The notes beneath the pieces were generated by a model that saw nothing but the letters and a program-made list of their open reading frames with translations, searched no databases and was not told the DNA's origin. A DNA stretch of 64,000 bases from the NCBI GenBank assembly GCA_051294375.1, contig CM119270.1, positions 5,850,027 to 5,914,026 of the forward strand, given 5' to 3'. The translations under genes and the position numbers were made by a program. Source of the DNA: Paraspadella gotoi. Lineage: Eukaryota; Chaetognatha. Shown piece after piece: positions 47,358-60,000 of this stretch (position 1 is its first letter; each line of letters begins with the position of its first letter).

Positions 47358-48902
47358 GCGAACCAATCCTGTTGATTCCCACGGGCTACGGCTGGGGCGG
47401 TCGTTCAGGATTCAACAACAGAATCCTTCTATTGCAGCAATGTCTTCTCGAGGCAAGGAAGTTGCTGCAGACCGCTGAGAGATTAGGACGTAAAAACTCA
47501 ACAGGCAAGACTGCATACTGTTTTTGAAAACAAGATTCACATTGTGTCATCCTAAATATTTTATTATACATGTGGAAAAAGTAAGAACCTTATTGTCAGA
47601 AAAACACCCATCACAAAATTAATATCTCATTTTTCTACAGTGATTGTGAACCATATTCAGTTCGGGTCGGGTCACATGGATGAAGATAACTCCTTTCCTC
47701 GTTGGAACGATTACCTCCGAACCTCAGCATTTTTTCTCAAGGTAAGGTAATGACTTGAAAACTCCACTAACCTTTTTTTTTCTCTCGATACAAAACGTCT
47801 TGCCCAAAGGGCTCTCTCTTTTCCAAAGGCACCCCAGGGAATACAGTTAAAGTTTAGGGTTAGGAAATAGAATTAAGATTTCGTAAGTTATTATGGTTAG
47901 ATATTAGGGTTAAAATTAAGTTTAGCGATTAACTGATTAACTGCAACTGAAAATAGTTCATAGAATAGTATCGATTATTGAATACGATTGACGATTCCCT
48001 CCAACACCCCGTCGCAGCACTTCGCCCCTCGGCCCGTCTCCCGCTTCACCGGCTTCCGGCGAATTCCCTGCACAATGGAGGGACATTGGATCTTTCGGCC
48101 GCAGATGACGGACTTTTCCGGCGTCACCCAACGCGTGGCTCGAATCCGCGACGCCATCATGGAGGAGTTGGGGATCCGGCGCGGGCGGTTCCTGCTCTTT
48201 CAATACCGGAGCGGCGATTACGTCGAGTCGCGTCACGGAACCAGGTTCGCCGAGATTCGGTCATCAAAAAAGTAAAAAAAGATTTTCTGAAAAAGAAAAA
48301 AAAAATATTCAAAACTTGTCATATTTCTTGCGCCTTACCCTTTAACCCCACTCTTCCTACTCACCCCAACTCCACCCTTTTCGTACAGGTGGTGCGGAGA
48401 GAGTCTCCCGATCAACTCGACGATCTTCTGCGGGACAGACTTGGAGACTTTCGAGAGGATCGTCGAGTTCGAGACTAAGCGGGAGAAAATGGAGGCGGAG
48501 CACAACAAAGACGACGACGACAACAACAACAACCGCCTCGTCGTCGTCGTCATGACGAACGAGATGCGCGAGGAAGTCAGGGAGAGGATGAAGAGGAGGG
48601 GGTGGCTCCTCATCCCTTGCTTCGCCCGCGATTGCGACGACAAAGCGTCAAAGTGGGCGTGGCTGAAGGAGATGTTGACGGAGATGTCGACCGGGGATTG
48701 GCGGGGAAGGACGACGGGGAAGACGGGGACGCTGAAGGGGACGGCGTCGGCAATGGAGCAATTGTTAGCGGAGATGGCGCTGGCTGGAGAAGCGAGAAAA
48801 TCTTTCTTCAATTTCGCGTCGACTTTTTGGAATTTGGTGGAGAGACTTCACTATCGGGGGAAGGAGGGGGTTGAGTTTTTGAGGAGGCCGGGAGAGGGTT
48901 GA
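47358..48902 (+). CDS. Probable O-fucosyltransferase-like glycosyltransferase (3' four exons; 5' end missing)
   Basis: Exons are 47358-47489, 47641-47741, 48018-48244 and 48389-48902 (stop TGA). Phases are 1/1/0/2 and consistent at every junction; together they encode about 325 aa. The first exon reads IPTGYGWGGRSGFNNR followed by a helical LLLQQCLLEARKLL. This resembles the N-terminal nucleotide-sugar motif (G-G-x-x-N-Q-R and helix) of the GDP-fucose O-fucosyltransferase superfamily. The last exon contains FLLFQYRSGDYVES..TRWCGES upstream (exons 3-4), then VVVVMTNEMREEV and a C-terminal SFFNFASTFWNLVERL, comparable to the conserved SSF/STWS region of these enzymes. A low-complexity DDDDNNNN stretch interrupts it. 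The signal or anchor exon was not found; a phase-1 upstream exon is expected. Exons 3-4 are much GC-richer than the flanks. Family assignment is by motif memory only. Confidence 0.55.
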
Positions 48903-49464
48903 AGAGAGAAGGGAGAGAGAGAGAGAGAGGGAGAGGGAGGGAGAGAGAGAGAGAGAGAGAGAGATATTCTCAAGTTATTTTTTTGTCAAAATTTGCAAGT
49001 CATTATTTGTATTTTAACTTTAAAATATACTCTGATTAGCGTCAGCTAATTTTTTTTTAACTCTGATTTTGTGTAATACTCACTGAAGAAAACTACTTAA
49101 GACCAACCGTAAAATATTTATCCAGCTCCAATTGGCATAATGAGTCTAAATAGTTAAGACTTAATTAGTATATACGTACTTCCTTTTAAAGGCGTTCGAT
49201 CGTCTCGGGTTTTTCGAGGTTCAAGTATGTATGCGGAGAGAATAAAATCGCGGTCTCAGATATTATGGAGCGTCCACCATCCATAAGCCACGACCCAGTT
49301 AGATGAATCCTGGCCGACACGACACCCTCTCTCATCTCCTACCCCCTCAACACCTCCACCCCTTCTCGTCACCCCCATTCAGTTCTCTCATCACCAAAAC
49401 CCTTTCCACGGAAAACAAAAACCCAAAGTCTGGCACGCGACCCGATCGTAGCTCATTTCGCTCA

Positions 49465-49550
<86 letters not shown>

Positions 49551-50459
49551 ATCTGTCCGTGTTTCCTTCCTTTTTTTAAAAAAAAAATAGATAAGGAGTC
49601 TTGAGATTCCGATTGAAGATAAGTAAAGGCAGATAAGTAAAGAAGTAAAGATAAGTATAGTAATGTAAAAAAAATGTAAATATAAAAAAAGTTAGGTAGA
49701 TAATTAGATAAAGTCTTTACAACATACCGGAGACTAGAAAAGAAAACATAAAACGAGTGAAATAAAAAAATATTAAAGACAAGATATTTCAAGAAAAATA
49801 GAATGAAAGCTGAATGTTCACTAAATCAGTTGACAATGCTAAAACAAAAGGTTCAGATACGTGATTTATACATAATTTTTAGTTCTTAATCGCGGGAAAT
49901 TAAATGGTTTTGTGCTTTCACCCTTTGCTAATATAAATTTACAAACGAATAAACAAGGAAAATGGGCGGAAAAAATTAAAAAAAGAATTTACGACTAAAA
50001 TAAATTTAAACGTTTTTAGATTGCGCTGCAATGCATCCCTGTAGAATGGGTTTTTTTCCGCGACTTTTCGTCAAATTTAAAGATTGTTAGAAAAAACTAT
50101 ATAACTGTGAGAAAAATAAAGGAAAGAAAAGAGGAACACGATGGATTAATAATGTAATAATGTAATGATGATAATGATAATGATAATGATACGTAGAAGA
50201 GCCATGAAGTATACATATCAATGAATTAAAAAAGAGAACCTTTAAAAACCGATTATTTGATAAATAAAAATACTACGTTGTAGGTCGTTTGGCCCACGTT
50301 TTCGGGTTGATATTTTAACTGCGAAACAAATTGAGTCAAACGAAATCGATTTTTCTTTTCGCTCATTAGCTTAAAGGGTCACCGAGTAAGAAAAAAAGAG
50401 TTTTTTTTCCTTTACTCTACGTCTTGCTAACGACAATCTCTCTCTGCTCTCTCACTGAC

Positions 50460-50505
<46 letters not shown>

Positions 50506-50863
50506 GCGGTCGTCGTCTATCTCTCGTCTCTCTTCCTCGCCTCTGCTAGTTTCACTCATGGAATAGATTGAAAAAGCAATGAAAAAAAACTTTATGGTTT
50601 TGGATTTAAAAAGAGAACACAGAAGTTTCGACAATGGCGACAGTTTTCTCTATTAATTTTTGTTTACCGGCAAAAAAACGCATCAAATTTTAAAAATTTG
50701 TTTCCTAAATAAAAAAAGCTCGATTTTAATTATCCTTGTGTTTCTTTGTGACGCATACAATGTTGATCATTTGTCGGTTGAATGTCTGGTTGACCTTGTA
50801 ATTACTAGAACTTGTTCAATTGCTTAACAACTACAATAGCAACAACTACTCTTACATAAATAC

Positions 50864-50920
<57 letters not shown>

Positions 50921-51138
50921 AAGAAGTGCAAATACAAAATGAAAAACGAGCAAAGGAGAAAAAAGCGAATGACTCGATAGTCGATTCTAAATTCGTCTCT
51001 TTAACGAGTTTTAAAGACCTCATTAACATTTTTTTAATTCCCTCATCCGCTGCTAAAAATAACCAGTTTCCATCCGAAATAAATAAATAAAGTTAAATAA
51101 AGTTGCAAGCTTTTCCTCTCTCTCTCTCTCTCTTTCTA
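48903..51138. other. Intergenic region with CT/GA microsatellites
   Basis: GA tract 48910-48964, CT tracts 49466-49545 and 50459-50500, GA tract 50867-50918. The remainder is AT-rich with no exon support. Confidence 0.6.
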
Positions 51139-51530
51139 TGACATTGGTACAACCAATATATAAATTATCCATTCATTTATTAAATAAGCTATCTTGCCCC
51201 TGACTTTGGACAGGTTTTGGTGGTTTAAGGCTTCCCTCACTCTTACAAGATAATGCCATAGCAGGCCCCCGGCAAGCTTTTAATTAAGACACTTTCACAG
51301 TCTCGTTTATTCACTCCCAGATTACCTGGCATCCCTATCAATGAAGTGGAACATATTTCACAGAATGTTTCAATTGTATGAAAAGACCACTCCCTTAAGT
51401 ATTAGATCGGGGAATACTATATTGTACTCCGCAGCATCAAAATACAAGGAGCTGAATTTCATAAAATTGGTACAACCAATATATAAATTATCCATTCATG
51501 AAAATTTAATAAATAAGCTATCTTGCCCCT
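51139..51530 (-). mobile_element. Interspersed repeat copies (51139-51352 full, 51463-51530 partial)
   Basis: Reverse complement of the repeat at 29093-29304: 'attggtacaaccaata', 'ctatcttgcccctgactttg', 'tcactcccag' and 'ccctatcaatgaagtggaa'. The second, partial copy repeats only the first about 65 bases ('attggtacaaccaatatata' to 'ctatcttgcccct'). The 110 bases between have no other match in the window. Confidence 0.8.
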
Positions 51531-51534
51531 AAGA

Positions 51535-51583
51535 GAGATTCTCTCCTCTCTCTCTCTCTCTTCTTTCTCTCCTCTCTCTCTCA

Positions 51584-51623
<40 letters not shown>

Positions 51624-51629
51624 CTCCTC

Positions 51630-51679
<50 letters not shown>

Positions 51680-52872
51680 GTTTGTTTCTTTCTCTCTCTC
51701 TGTCTCTACATCATCATACTACATAACATCTCTCTCTCTACTCTCTCTCTCTCTTCCTCTCTTGCTCCTTCTTGCTCTCTTCTCTCTCTCATCTCTGCTG
51801 TTTTCATGGGTGTGGAGAAGGGAAGGAGGGGTTGCAGGGGATGGATAGAGATAGNNNNNNNNNNNNNNNNNNNNNNNNNGCCCTGATTTTGGCTTTTTAT
51901 GTCTGTCTTCTTCGCTCTCTCCCCTCTCTCTTCTCTCTCTGCTCTGCTCTCTCTCTCTCTCTCTCTCTCCTGGTATCATATCTCCGTGCTCCCCGAATTC
52001 TAAATCGAAGTCAAGAAGGATTCGTCTCTCAATTCGAAGTTGTTGCGTCTCTTCTTCTCTTCTCTTCTCTCATCTTCTCTCCTCTCATCTTCTCTCATCT
52101 TCCTCTCTCTTCTCGTCTCTCTCTCTTTTCTTCGTCTATCTCTCTTTTCGTCTTTCTCCTCTGCTCTGCTCGTTCTGCTCTCTATCTCTCTCTCCTTTTC
52201 GTCTCTCTCTTCTCTCTCTCTCTTCTTCATTGTCTCTCTCTCTCTTCTCTCTCCTCCTCTTTCTTTCTTCTCTCGTCTTCTCTCTCTCTCTCCTTTTCCT
52301 TCTCTTCTCTCACTCATTCTTTCTCTTTCTTCTTCTCTCTCTTCTTTTCTCTCTCTCTCTTCTTTTCTCTCTCTTTCTCTCTCTTTTTCCCCCTCTTTTC
52401 CTCTCTTTCTTCCTTCTTTTTCTCTCTTCTCTCCTTCTCTCTCCTCTTCTTCTTCTCTCTTTCTTCTCTTATCTTCTCTCTCTCTCTTCTTCTTTCTTCT
52501 TTCTTCTCTCTCTTTTTCTTTCTCTCCTCTCTTCTCCTCTCTCTCTTTTCTTTCTTTCTCTTCCGTCTCTTTTCTTCGTCTCTCTCTTCTCTCTTCTGTT
52601 TTTTCTCTCTTCTTCTTTCTCTATCCTTTTTCTCCATTCTTCTTTCTCTCTTCTCTCTCTTTTTCTCTCTTCTTCTCTCCTTTCTCTTGCTCATTTCTCT
52701 TCTCCTCTCTCTTTCTCCTCCTCTCTCCATTTCTCTTCTCTCTTTCTTTCTCTCTCTTCTCTCTCCCTTTCTCTCCTCTCCCTCTCTCCTCTCTTTCTTC
52801 ATCTCTCTTCCTCTCTCCTCTACTCTGCTCTCCTTTTCTCTCTCTTCTTCTCTCTCTCTCTCTCTTCTTTCC

Positions 52873-52948
<76 letters not shown>

Positions 52949-53085
52949 CTCTCGTCTCTCTTTCTCTCTCATCTTCTCCTCTCTCTCTCTCTCTCTTCTC
53001 TTCTTCTCTCTCTCTCCCGTCTCCCTCCTCTTCCTCTCTCTCTCCTTCTCTCCTCTCCTCTCCTACCTCCCTCTCTCTCTTCGGA
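51535..53085 (+). repeat. 1.5-kb polypyrimidine (CT/CTT) tract
   Basis: Almost pure C and T, mixing CTCTCT, TCTTC and TTCT units; only 51755-52040 contains substantial unique sequence and a 25-N gap. Long Ser/Leu/Phe frames on the plus strand and Arg/Glu/Lys frames on the minus strand are artefacts of composition. Confidence 0.9.
51855..51879. other. Assembly gap (25 N)
   Basis: Gap inside the pyrimidine tract region. Confidence 0.95.
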
Positions 53086-53589
53086 AAGGGTGGAAATGGT
53101 GGGAGTGGATGGTGGAAAGAAATGAAGCGACGAAAAGACTCTCATCTTCTCTCAGTCTTTCGATTTTCTTCCCCACGAATTTTCTATTCTCTATTTTCTA
53201 TCTTCTATTTTCTCGTTGAATCTTTTCTTTTCTTCGCATTTTCGTCCAGTTTTTCGTTTTTGGATTTTTAGCGTTTCCCAATATTTTAATAAAATGTTAT
53301 ATAAATTTTGATTTGTCGTATATATTTCATTTTCTTCCTACACAATTATTATTATTATTATTAGCAATTTATTTTCGACTTTCTAAAAAAATCAGACTCT
53401 TTAAATGGAAGACTTTACTTTTTTTTAATTTCAACGGTTAATGGAAAAAAATATAATCAATAACTATTTTTAGCTTTTGAAGCTCATCAGGTGAGACTTA
53501 TATCTTTTTATAACTTATAACAAGAGCTAAAATACTTTGAGTCATATATTAAGATTAGAAGAAATTAGTTGTTAGTAAATTTGGCGATT

Positions 53590-54730
53590 TATTTTTGTGT
53601 AAAATGAAAAACAAACGAGAGAGATTAATGCGACGGACCTCGACTGGCGATGATTTTAATCGTTATACAAACTATCGAAGGCTAACACACACTCTTTTCC
53701 GATTAATCGTTTTTTATCACGTGGTTCAACGCATACACACCTCCGGGCAACTTTCACGTCACGTTTACGCACAGATTATCGTCACGCAGCGCATTCACAG
53801 AGACGCGCTCTACTATATAAAATGCTTTCAGACCTCTCCTATTCGTTTCAAGTCGCTTGCATCTCCACATTCGCCTCCGAAATCGCACCTCTCTCTGACC
53901 GTGCTCGCTTCTTCGATTTGCTCGCTCGCGCTGTTAAATCGCTCTTCGTGCCTGCACGTCTGTCTAATCTTTCGCTCGCCTGGTCCGGCTCGCACATGGA
54001 TGTGGTCGTTTGAAATTGATGTCGGATGTTGCGGAAAATGCATTGACAGCTTACATACTTGAACCCAATCCAGTTAAATGATGCCAGCGAGATTGAAATT
54101 GCCGGGGAGCTGCTGCGGCCGTGCAAAGCTGGAAGTGTGGATTTCCGCAGCATTCGCCCATTTCTCACTAATTTTGGTGCTGATAATACTACCTTTTAGC
54201 CTTTCCTCTTCCGGCTGAGGAATGAAGTACGAACTTTTAAATTTTATTTAAGTTGCATATTAAAAACGTCTACGTTGTCTCACTCTACGCCGGCTAAAAC
54301 ATGGCTCCTCTGTGGACGTTCTTCTCTTGGCGCGCAGGCGGCTGCTGCCACTGCCGGCTCAAATGGTGGCTTTTCCTCTTTCTGCTGCGTAGCGCGCGGT
54401 TCTGGCCGCGCGGGACGGAAGCTCTCGGCGCCGAGATTTGCGAGTCTGACAGGTTTGGGGCAAAGTTTTTATATCCGTAAATAGATGCGATTCTACGCTG
54501 CGAAGAGTTGGACGGAGGCTGTGGACGCGCTGCCAAAAGGCCGCCGACAGCGTAATCCCGGGGCAGAGTTCCGCGCGCCATAACAGACGGTTCGGCTGGC
54601 CGGTGGTCGATTCGGCTGACGTTAGTATTTTCCTGCGCCGCGAAAGAAAGGATCTGATGTCAATTGCAGCTCCGGCAGAAATCTCGCTGGTGAACGAATT
54701 GATTGATACGCCAGTGGTGAAATGAAATCA
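53590..54730. other. GC-rich block with open frames on both strands, unassigned
   Basis: Plus strand: an ATG at 53822, just after 'ctatataaa', opens 63 codons to a TGA at 54011-54013. A further open segment at 54061-54201 reads SEIEIAGELLRPCKAGSV and stops at TAG. Minus strand: an ATG at 54581 opens 95 codons to 54294, rich in Arg, Ser, Pro and Gln with a basic RSRKRKSHH stretch. No splice-consistent model or known domain links these. The block is compositionally distinct from the AT-rich flanks and probably contains at least one exon, but strand and frame are undecided. Confidence 0.35.
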
Positions 54731-55150
54731 CGAGTGAAATGTGGAATGTGAGAGGAAATTTGAATTATAAAAGTGTGATTCGAGATAGTTTTTGAAATCT
54801 TGTGAATGTTGTGGAGAGTGAATAATGTTATGGAAAAATTATCTTCCTTATGAATGTAATATATATGAATTCGTGTTGGTTTCTGTTAGATATATATTTT
54901 AGTTTCGGCGACGATTGTTATTAGTAATCTGCTCTGGGAAATAATGAATTTGGCCGTAGACTACTGCTTGCCTTTTGGCGACCAATAATTTTAGAACTTT
55001 AGAACAGAAAGGGCACTGTCGTTTGTTCGTTTTTGAGATGCAGAATCGAAAATTAACCGAGAGGTGAATCCGACTTTGCGTTCCCTCCTGCTCTTCTTCT
55101 TCTCCTTTCTGAATTCGGCTTTCGTCGATTCAACTTACCTCGAGCGCCAC

Positions 55151-55229
55151 ATGAATACGAAGGACGCCTCTTACCTCCTCCTCTTCCTTCTCCTCCTCTC
55201 ACTCTCATCTCTCCTCCTCCCTCCCTACG
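55151..55229 (+). CDS. Possible signal-peptide exon
   Basis: ATG at 55151 reads MNTKDASYLLLFLLLLSLSS then LLLPPYG, a strong hydrophobic core typical of a signal peptide or anchor. It reaches a weak donor G|GTTAAA in phase 1. The leucines come partly from CTC repeats, so a composition artefact is possible. It could be the 5' exon of the chain ending at 61930, but no phase-compatible link was proven. Confidence 0.25.
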
Positions 55230-57043
55230 GTTAAAACGTCGAACTGTTTATTTCAAACTCAAACAACAATTTGATGTTCACTAACTGTTCCCATTCAGTC
55301 ATGATTCAGCTCAGCCTGAGCCTCAGTGGACTGACGGGCCGGTCATTCTTACATCTTGCTTCTCTTCCAATAAAAAGCTTAATAAAATTATAAGCGATAT
55401 AGTTATCAGAACTTCTTTTGAGTTGTTCGATACTTAGAATTCTGGTAAACATCGCATATTTAGAAATTCACACTTTTTGCGAAATGAAACAAAAAATATC
55501 GCTAACTATCGTGTGACCTCGATCCAGTGACTCGACAATAAGTTACCAACTCAGCATTTATATTGAAACCAAAGTTATTATAAGTTATAAGAATTTGGAA
55601 ATAAGAAAATTACTGACAAGGAATTCAATCAAGGCACCTGTTTTTCTTAAGTTTCAACTTCAACTTAAAATATAATACAGTAAGGAAAATTTCAAAAATG
55701 CCACAAAAGAATTGAGACTCCCTCCGAAATGAATGGTACCATGTAAAAGATCGTTAAAAAACTGGCTTTTAATGCGGCGATGGGTCGAAGACTTGACCCT
55801 ATTGGGCAAAGGTGTACCCTGAAAGTCCCGAAATCTGGCCAAAGAGAACGGAGTCGACAGTGAAGTCAGTATAGTGTTGGGACTTCTGGTAAATCGAAGA
55901 CGATAATTTTTAATTTTTTTAATTATTTTCGAATGTTAAGGCATGTCAATGTTGGAAGTTTAATTGTGAAATTTGCAAATTACTTGGTTTCATATTTTCT
56001 ATTTTTTATATTTATAAAGGATTTAGTATTAATCTAATATTATTTAAACAAAGTAAATTGCTTTTTCTTAATTCTTAATTTTATAGGTTTCAGAGATGGC
56101 AACTTTTTTTCTTCTCCCCCATCCTCTCTGCCCTACGCGTGATTGAGTACATTAAAGGCGAGAACACTTTCGAATGGATTGTGTCTAAACGTCCCAACTA
56201 TATTTCTAAGTCGGTCACTGGAGATTAGGTTGGGGGTCATACGTTTTTGGATTTTTCGCCTCAGAACTCCGGATGTACCCGATTACTTAAAATCCTTGTG
56301 AATACAGGGGGGAAAAAAGTTTGGACCTGCTAAGCTATCAGGAAATTATCCCATTTTCGATCGAAAACAAAGCGTCAAAATCAACAGAGCAAAGAAAAAT
56401 CGATAAAAATCCGCAATTTCAAAAACTTTGTTTTGTTCTGTTTGTTCTGCTTTAGGGATGACAACGTCCATCCGCTTCGACGATGCTAGTTGAGAGACTT
56501 TACAGAAATCCATTCGGGTTAGTTTGGAACTATAAGTCTTAAGGGTTTCCAAAAAGGTATAGAGGCCTTATAAGGGCTATGAGGCTTTCATCACCGGCTT
56601 ACAAGGCTTATTAAGGGCTATGAGGATTATAAGGGCCTATAAGAACTTTTTCAAGAGCTGAAAAGGCTTATAAGGGCTATAAAGGCTTTAAGGGGCTATG
56701 AGAACCACACACAAGGTCTATAAAGTCACTTATGGTTTTGAGGCTGTGAAGAATTCTTTGTTTGCTTCTGCTTTGGCGTTTAAAATTATTTGGTTTAAAA
56801 TATTCGACTTAAAAAACTGGTCAAACGCCGAACGAGGGCGAAAAAAGAGGGAGAAAGGAATGCTCGACCTAATCTTTTTTCACAAAGCCTATTAAGGCTA
56901 TCATATTTCCTCGGAATCTTGGAAGCTCATATCCGCTCCGATTCAACCATTACAATATTAATCGCGTTATCTCTCTAAATATCGAATAAGCTTCTTGGAA
57001 CTAACAAAAAAAGCATGCTCTCTCCCATGACCCTGTCCTCCAG
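55230..57043. other. Non-coding stretch
   Basis: AT-rich. A minisatellite of about 20-bp units ('aaggcttataagggctatg') spans 56550-56710 with 6-7 imperfect copies. No exon is recognised. Confidence 0.55.
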
Positions 57044-60000
57044 AGTGCGACGCGGCCACTCTGACCGCCAAGAATTCATTCCCCTCTTGGCGCCTCTCTC
57101 GTCAGACCGAACGCGGAATCCGTGAGGGCAGCAGATGGTCGAAGGCCTGCTCGCCGCCGCAGCCAGACTGGACGGCGCCCGCTTTCGAGGCTACAGGGTG
57201 CGGGTGATTGGCGGGAAAGATGTAATTTGGAATTATTATTATTATTAATAGTATGTTTCTGTTAATATTATTCTAATTTAATCATTTCTCATTCCCAGAA
57301 TCTTTAAAAAAAATAAAGTATTTTTTTATAACATTCAGTATTTTTTTTCTGACAGAAAAAGATTTGACATAGGGAGATTAAAAAAAATACACAGAACTAA
57401 AATGCTCACGCTGATTAAATTAAACTCGGTGAAAAAAAAATTTACCCAAAAATATAAATTCAAAAGGAAAAAAACAAATCTAAACGAAACGACATACAAA
57501 TTAAGATTAAATTAATTTAATTAAAACGCAACCGAAAACAGTCTCTCCCGATCGATCGCAAGTTCCATGGACGATTTCTCCTTCGGCACGTCAGAATTCA
57601 GATGGCGGAGGCCATTCCGGAGCTTGACTGCAAGACCGTTAGAAAAGGCGCAGCATAGAGAGAGACGAGAGAGATAAACTATTACACTCGACACAAACAA
57701 CAACGATTAAAAAGGAAAACGACTTCCAACAAAGATGCGAGACCCACCTCCGACGATGAAATGTCGACGCTGACTAGTCGATTCCGAGTGCGAAAAGCTG
57801 AGGATCGTCCGCCACGATTGGGGCTCAAAGGCCTCAGCGCGGCGTTGGAGGTGATAACAGGAAGACAAGAACATGTCAGATCGTCGCTGCCTCTCTTCAG
57901 GCGCGCTTTGGGAGACACGCGGGAGAATAGGATAAAAATCGCGCGCGGGGATCTGAGATCATTGGGAAACGTTAATTGGGAGCGGACGTCTTTCCGGTTG
58001 GTTCATGCGGAGATGGGAGAATTACAGCTACAGAATAGAATTCGTTCTCCTTCCTACAGTCTCTCTCTTGGTACAACGAAGAGAGAGGCATAATTGGTTG
58101 ACACAGAGAAATCTCTCGAGAACGTTTCTATTCGGTGGAACGCAACTTCCACGAATCTCGAGAACTCCTCACGATTGGTTCTTCCTCTGTTGAGGGATAA
58201 TGATGGTACAAAGGAATAATAAATAAGATATACAGAGGTATTTAACTCCCCCAATTCTCGTCTCTCACGAACGCCGCTCCGGATCAAGAGTATCGCGTCC
58301 GCGAGGCGCGCTTCATCCTCTTTCTTCCGCTCCATTCTCGGAAAGACGCGAACGATGGAGCATCTCCTATCCCATCGCCGTTTTGCTCCTTAAGGTCAGT
58401 CGCCCTTTTGCAGGAGCGAATCGAAGCTTTACCATCGTTTTTTTTGGCAAAATGCTGCTCCGTGAGCTTAGCTCTCTTCTAAAGTTCGGTGAATTTAGAG
58501 GAGCAAAGTCTGCTCATTAGACGACGACTAAGCTTTCTCTCCCGCTCAAATATTCATGAATGTAATATTAGAAATATAGATAGTAAAGAATTCTAAGTGA
58601 AAAAGGTTTTTTATTTCATTAATAATTTTTTTTTATTTCAAAATAATAAAAACAACAGGTTACATAAAGGTGACAATAAAGTGACAATAAATACATAAAA
58701 GACAATAAATACCTTAATACTAAAATGATCCAAAATGTTTAACGACCATATAAATGACATGTCACAATGACGTAATGAATAAAGGACCAAAACATGACTT
58801 TAGATTCGTAAATAACATAAAATGAACCAAAACATAATTAAATTTACTCACAACATATAAAATGCATAAAAGGGATCAAATGTATTATCATAACAATTGA
58901 TATAAATTTACATAAAAGACCTTGACCTTATGAACTAATATGGCCGTCAAAATCGTGTAACGACATAACAATGACATGCATAATGACGTAAGAATAAAGG
59001 TCTAAGACATGACTTAAATGATGTTTAATGGACATTAATAAAGTTTATTAATTTTATAATTTAAAAATTATGTTTTTCAGATTAAGAATGAAATATGTGA
59101 TAAAAACCTCATCGTGTAACTTTCATATCTACTAATTTTCTTAAGTTTTTGCTCCTCTAGGTGACGTAATTGAATGGAGCGAGGCCTTCTGCTCCACAAC
59201 CCCACTTGAGCCGTTATTTATTCTCCTAACGTAATGAATAAAGGACTAAACATGACTTAAATGAAGTTATTGACATTAATCAAAGTTTATTAATTTTATA
59301 AATTTAAAAAATTATGTTTTTCAAGAATTAAGAATGAAATATGATAAAAACCTCATCGTGGTAACCTTTCCATATCTACTATTTTTTAAGTTTTGCTCCT
59401 CTGGTGATGTAATTGAAAGGAGCGAGGCTTCGCTCCACAACCCACTTCGCCGTTATTTTTCTCCTAACAGTAATGAATACAAGGACTAAAACGACTTAAA
59501 TGATGTTATTGACATTAATAAAGTTTATTAATTTTATAAATTTAAAATAATGTTTTTCAGATTAAGAATGAAATATGAGAGAGAAGCTCATAGTGTAACT
59601 TCATATCTACTATTTTTTAAGTTTTGCTCTAATAGGTGATCGTAATTGAATGGAGGCGAGGACTTCTGCTTCCAACAACCACTTCGCCGTATTTAATTCT
59701 CCTAACGTGATTTTGTTATTACATAAACGCTCCCTCTTCCCCTTTGAAATAGCTTACCTACAAAATTTTTTATTTATGTATATGAAATTGGTACAACCAA
59801 TATACAAATAATCCATTCATTAATAAAAAAAAAAACTATCTTGCCCCTGAACTCTTGGACAGGCCTTTGGTTTAAGGTTTTGGTTTAAGGTCTTCAGTTT
59901 AATTTTTGTATCGGTTTTTCATCAATTAATTGATATAAATGATAAATCATTAATTAAATAAAAAAACCAACTCTTTGCTCCATTCCCCCCCCCCCGCATT

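Noticed and set aside
52314-52802. Arg/Glu/Lys open frame on the minus strand
   Set aside because: Complement of the same CT tract; composition artefact.
51772-53271. Very long Ser/Leu/Phe open frame (about 500 codons)
   Set aside because: It is a direct consequence of the pyrimidine tract, which cannot encode stops in that strand. It has no start context, domain or splice signals.
57119-57130. In-frame TGA as a selenocysteine codon between two protein-like stretches
   Set aside because: A one-base shift from the neighbouring open frame explains the break more simply, in an assembly with many indels. No SECIS element is visible.
58985-59711. CRISPR-like array
   Set aside because: Units are 239 bp and similar over their full length, with no short repeat/spacer alternation. 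The DNA is eukaryotic.
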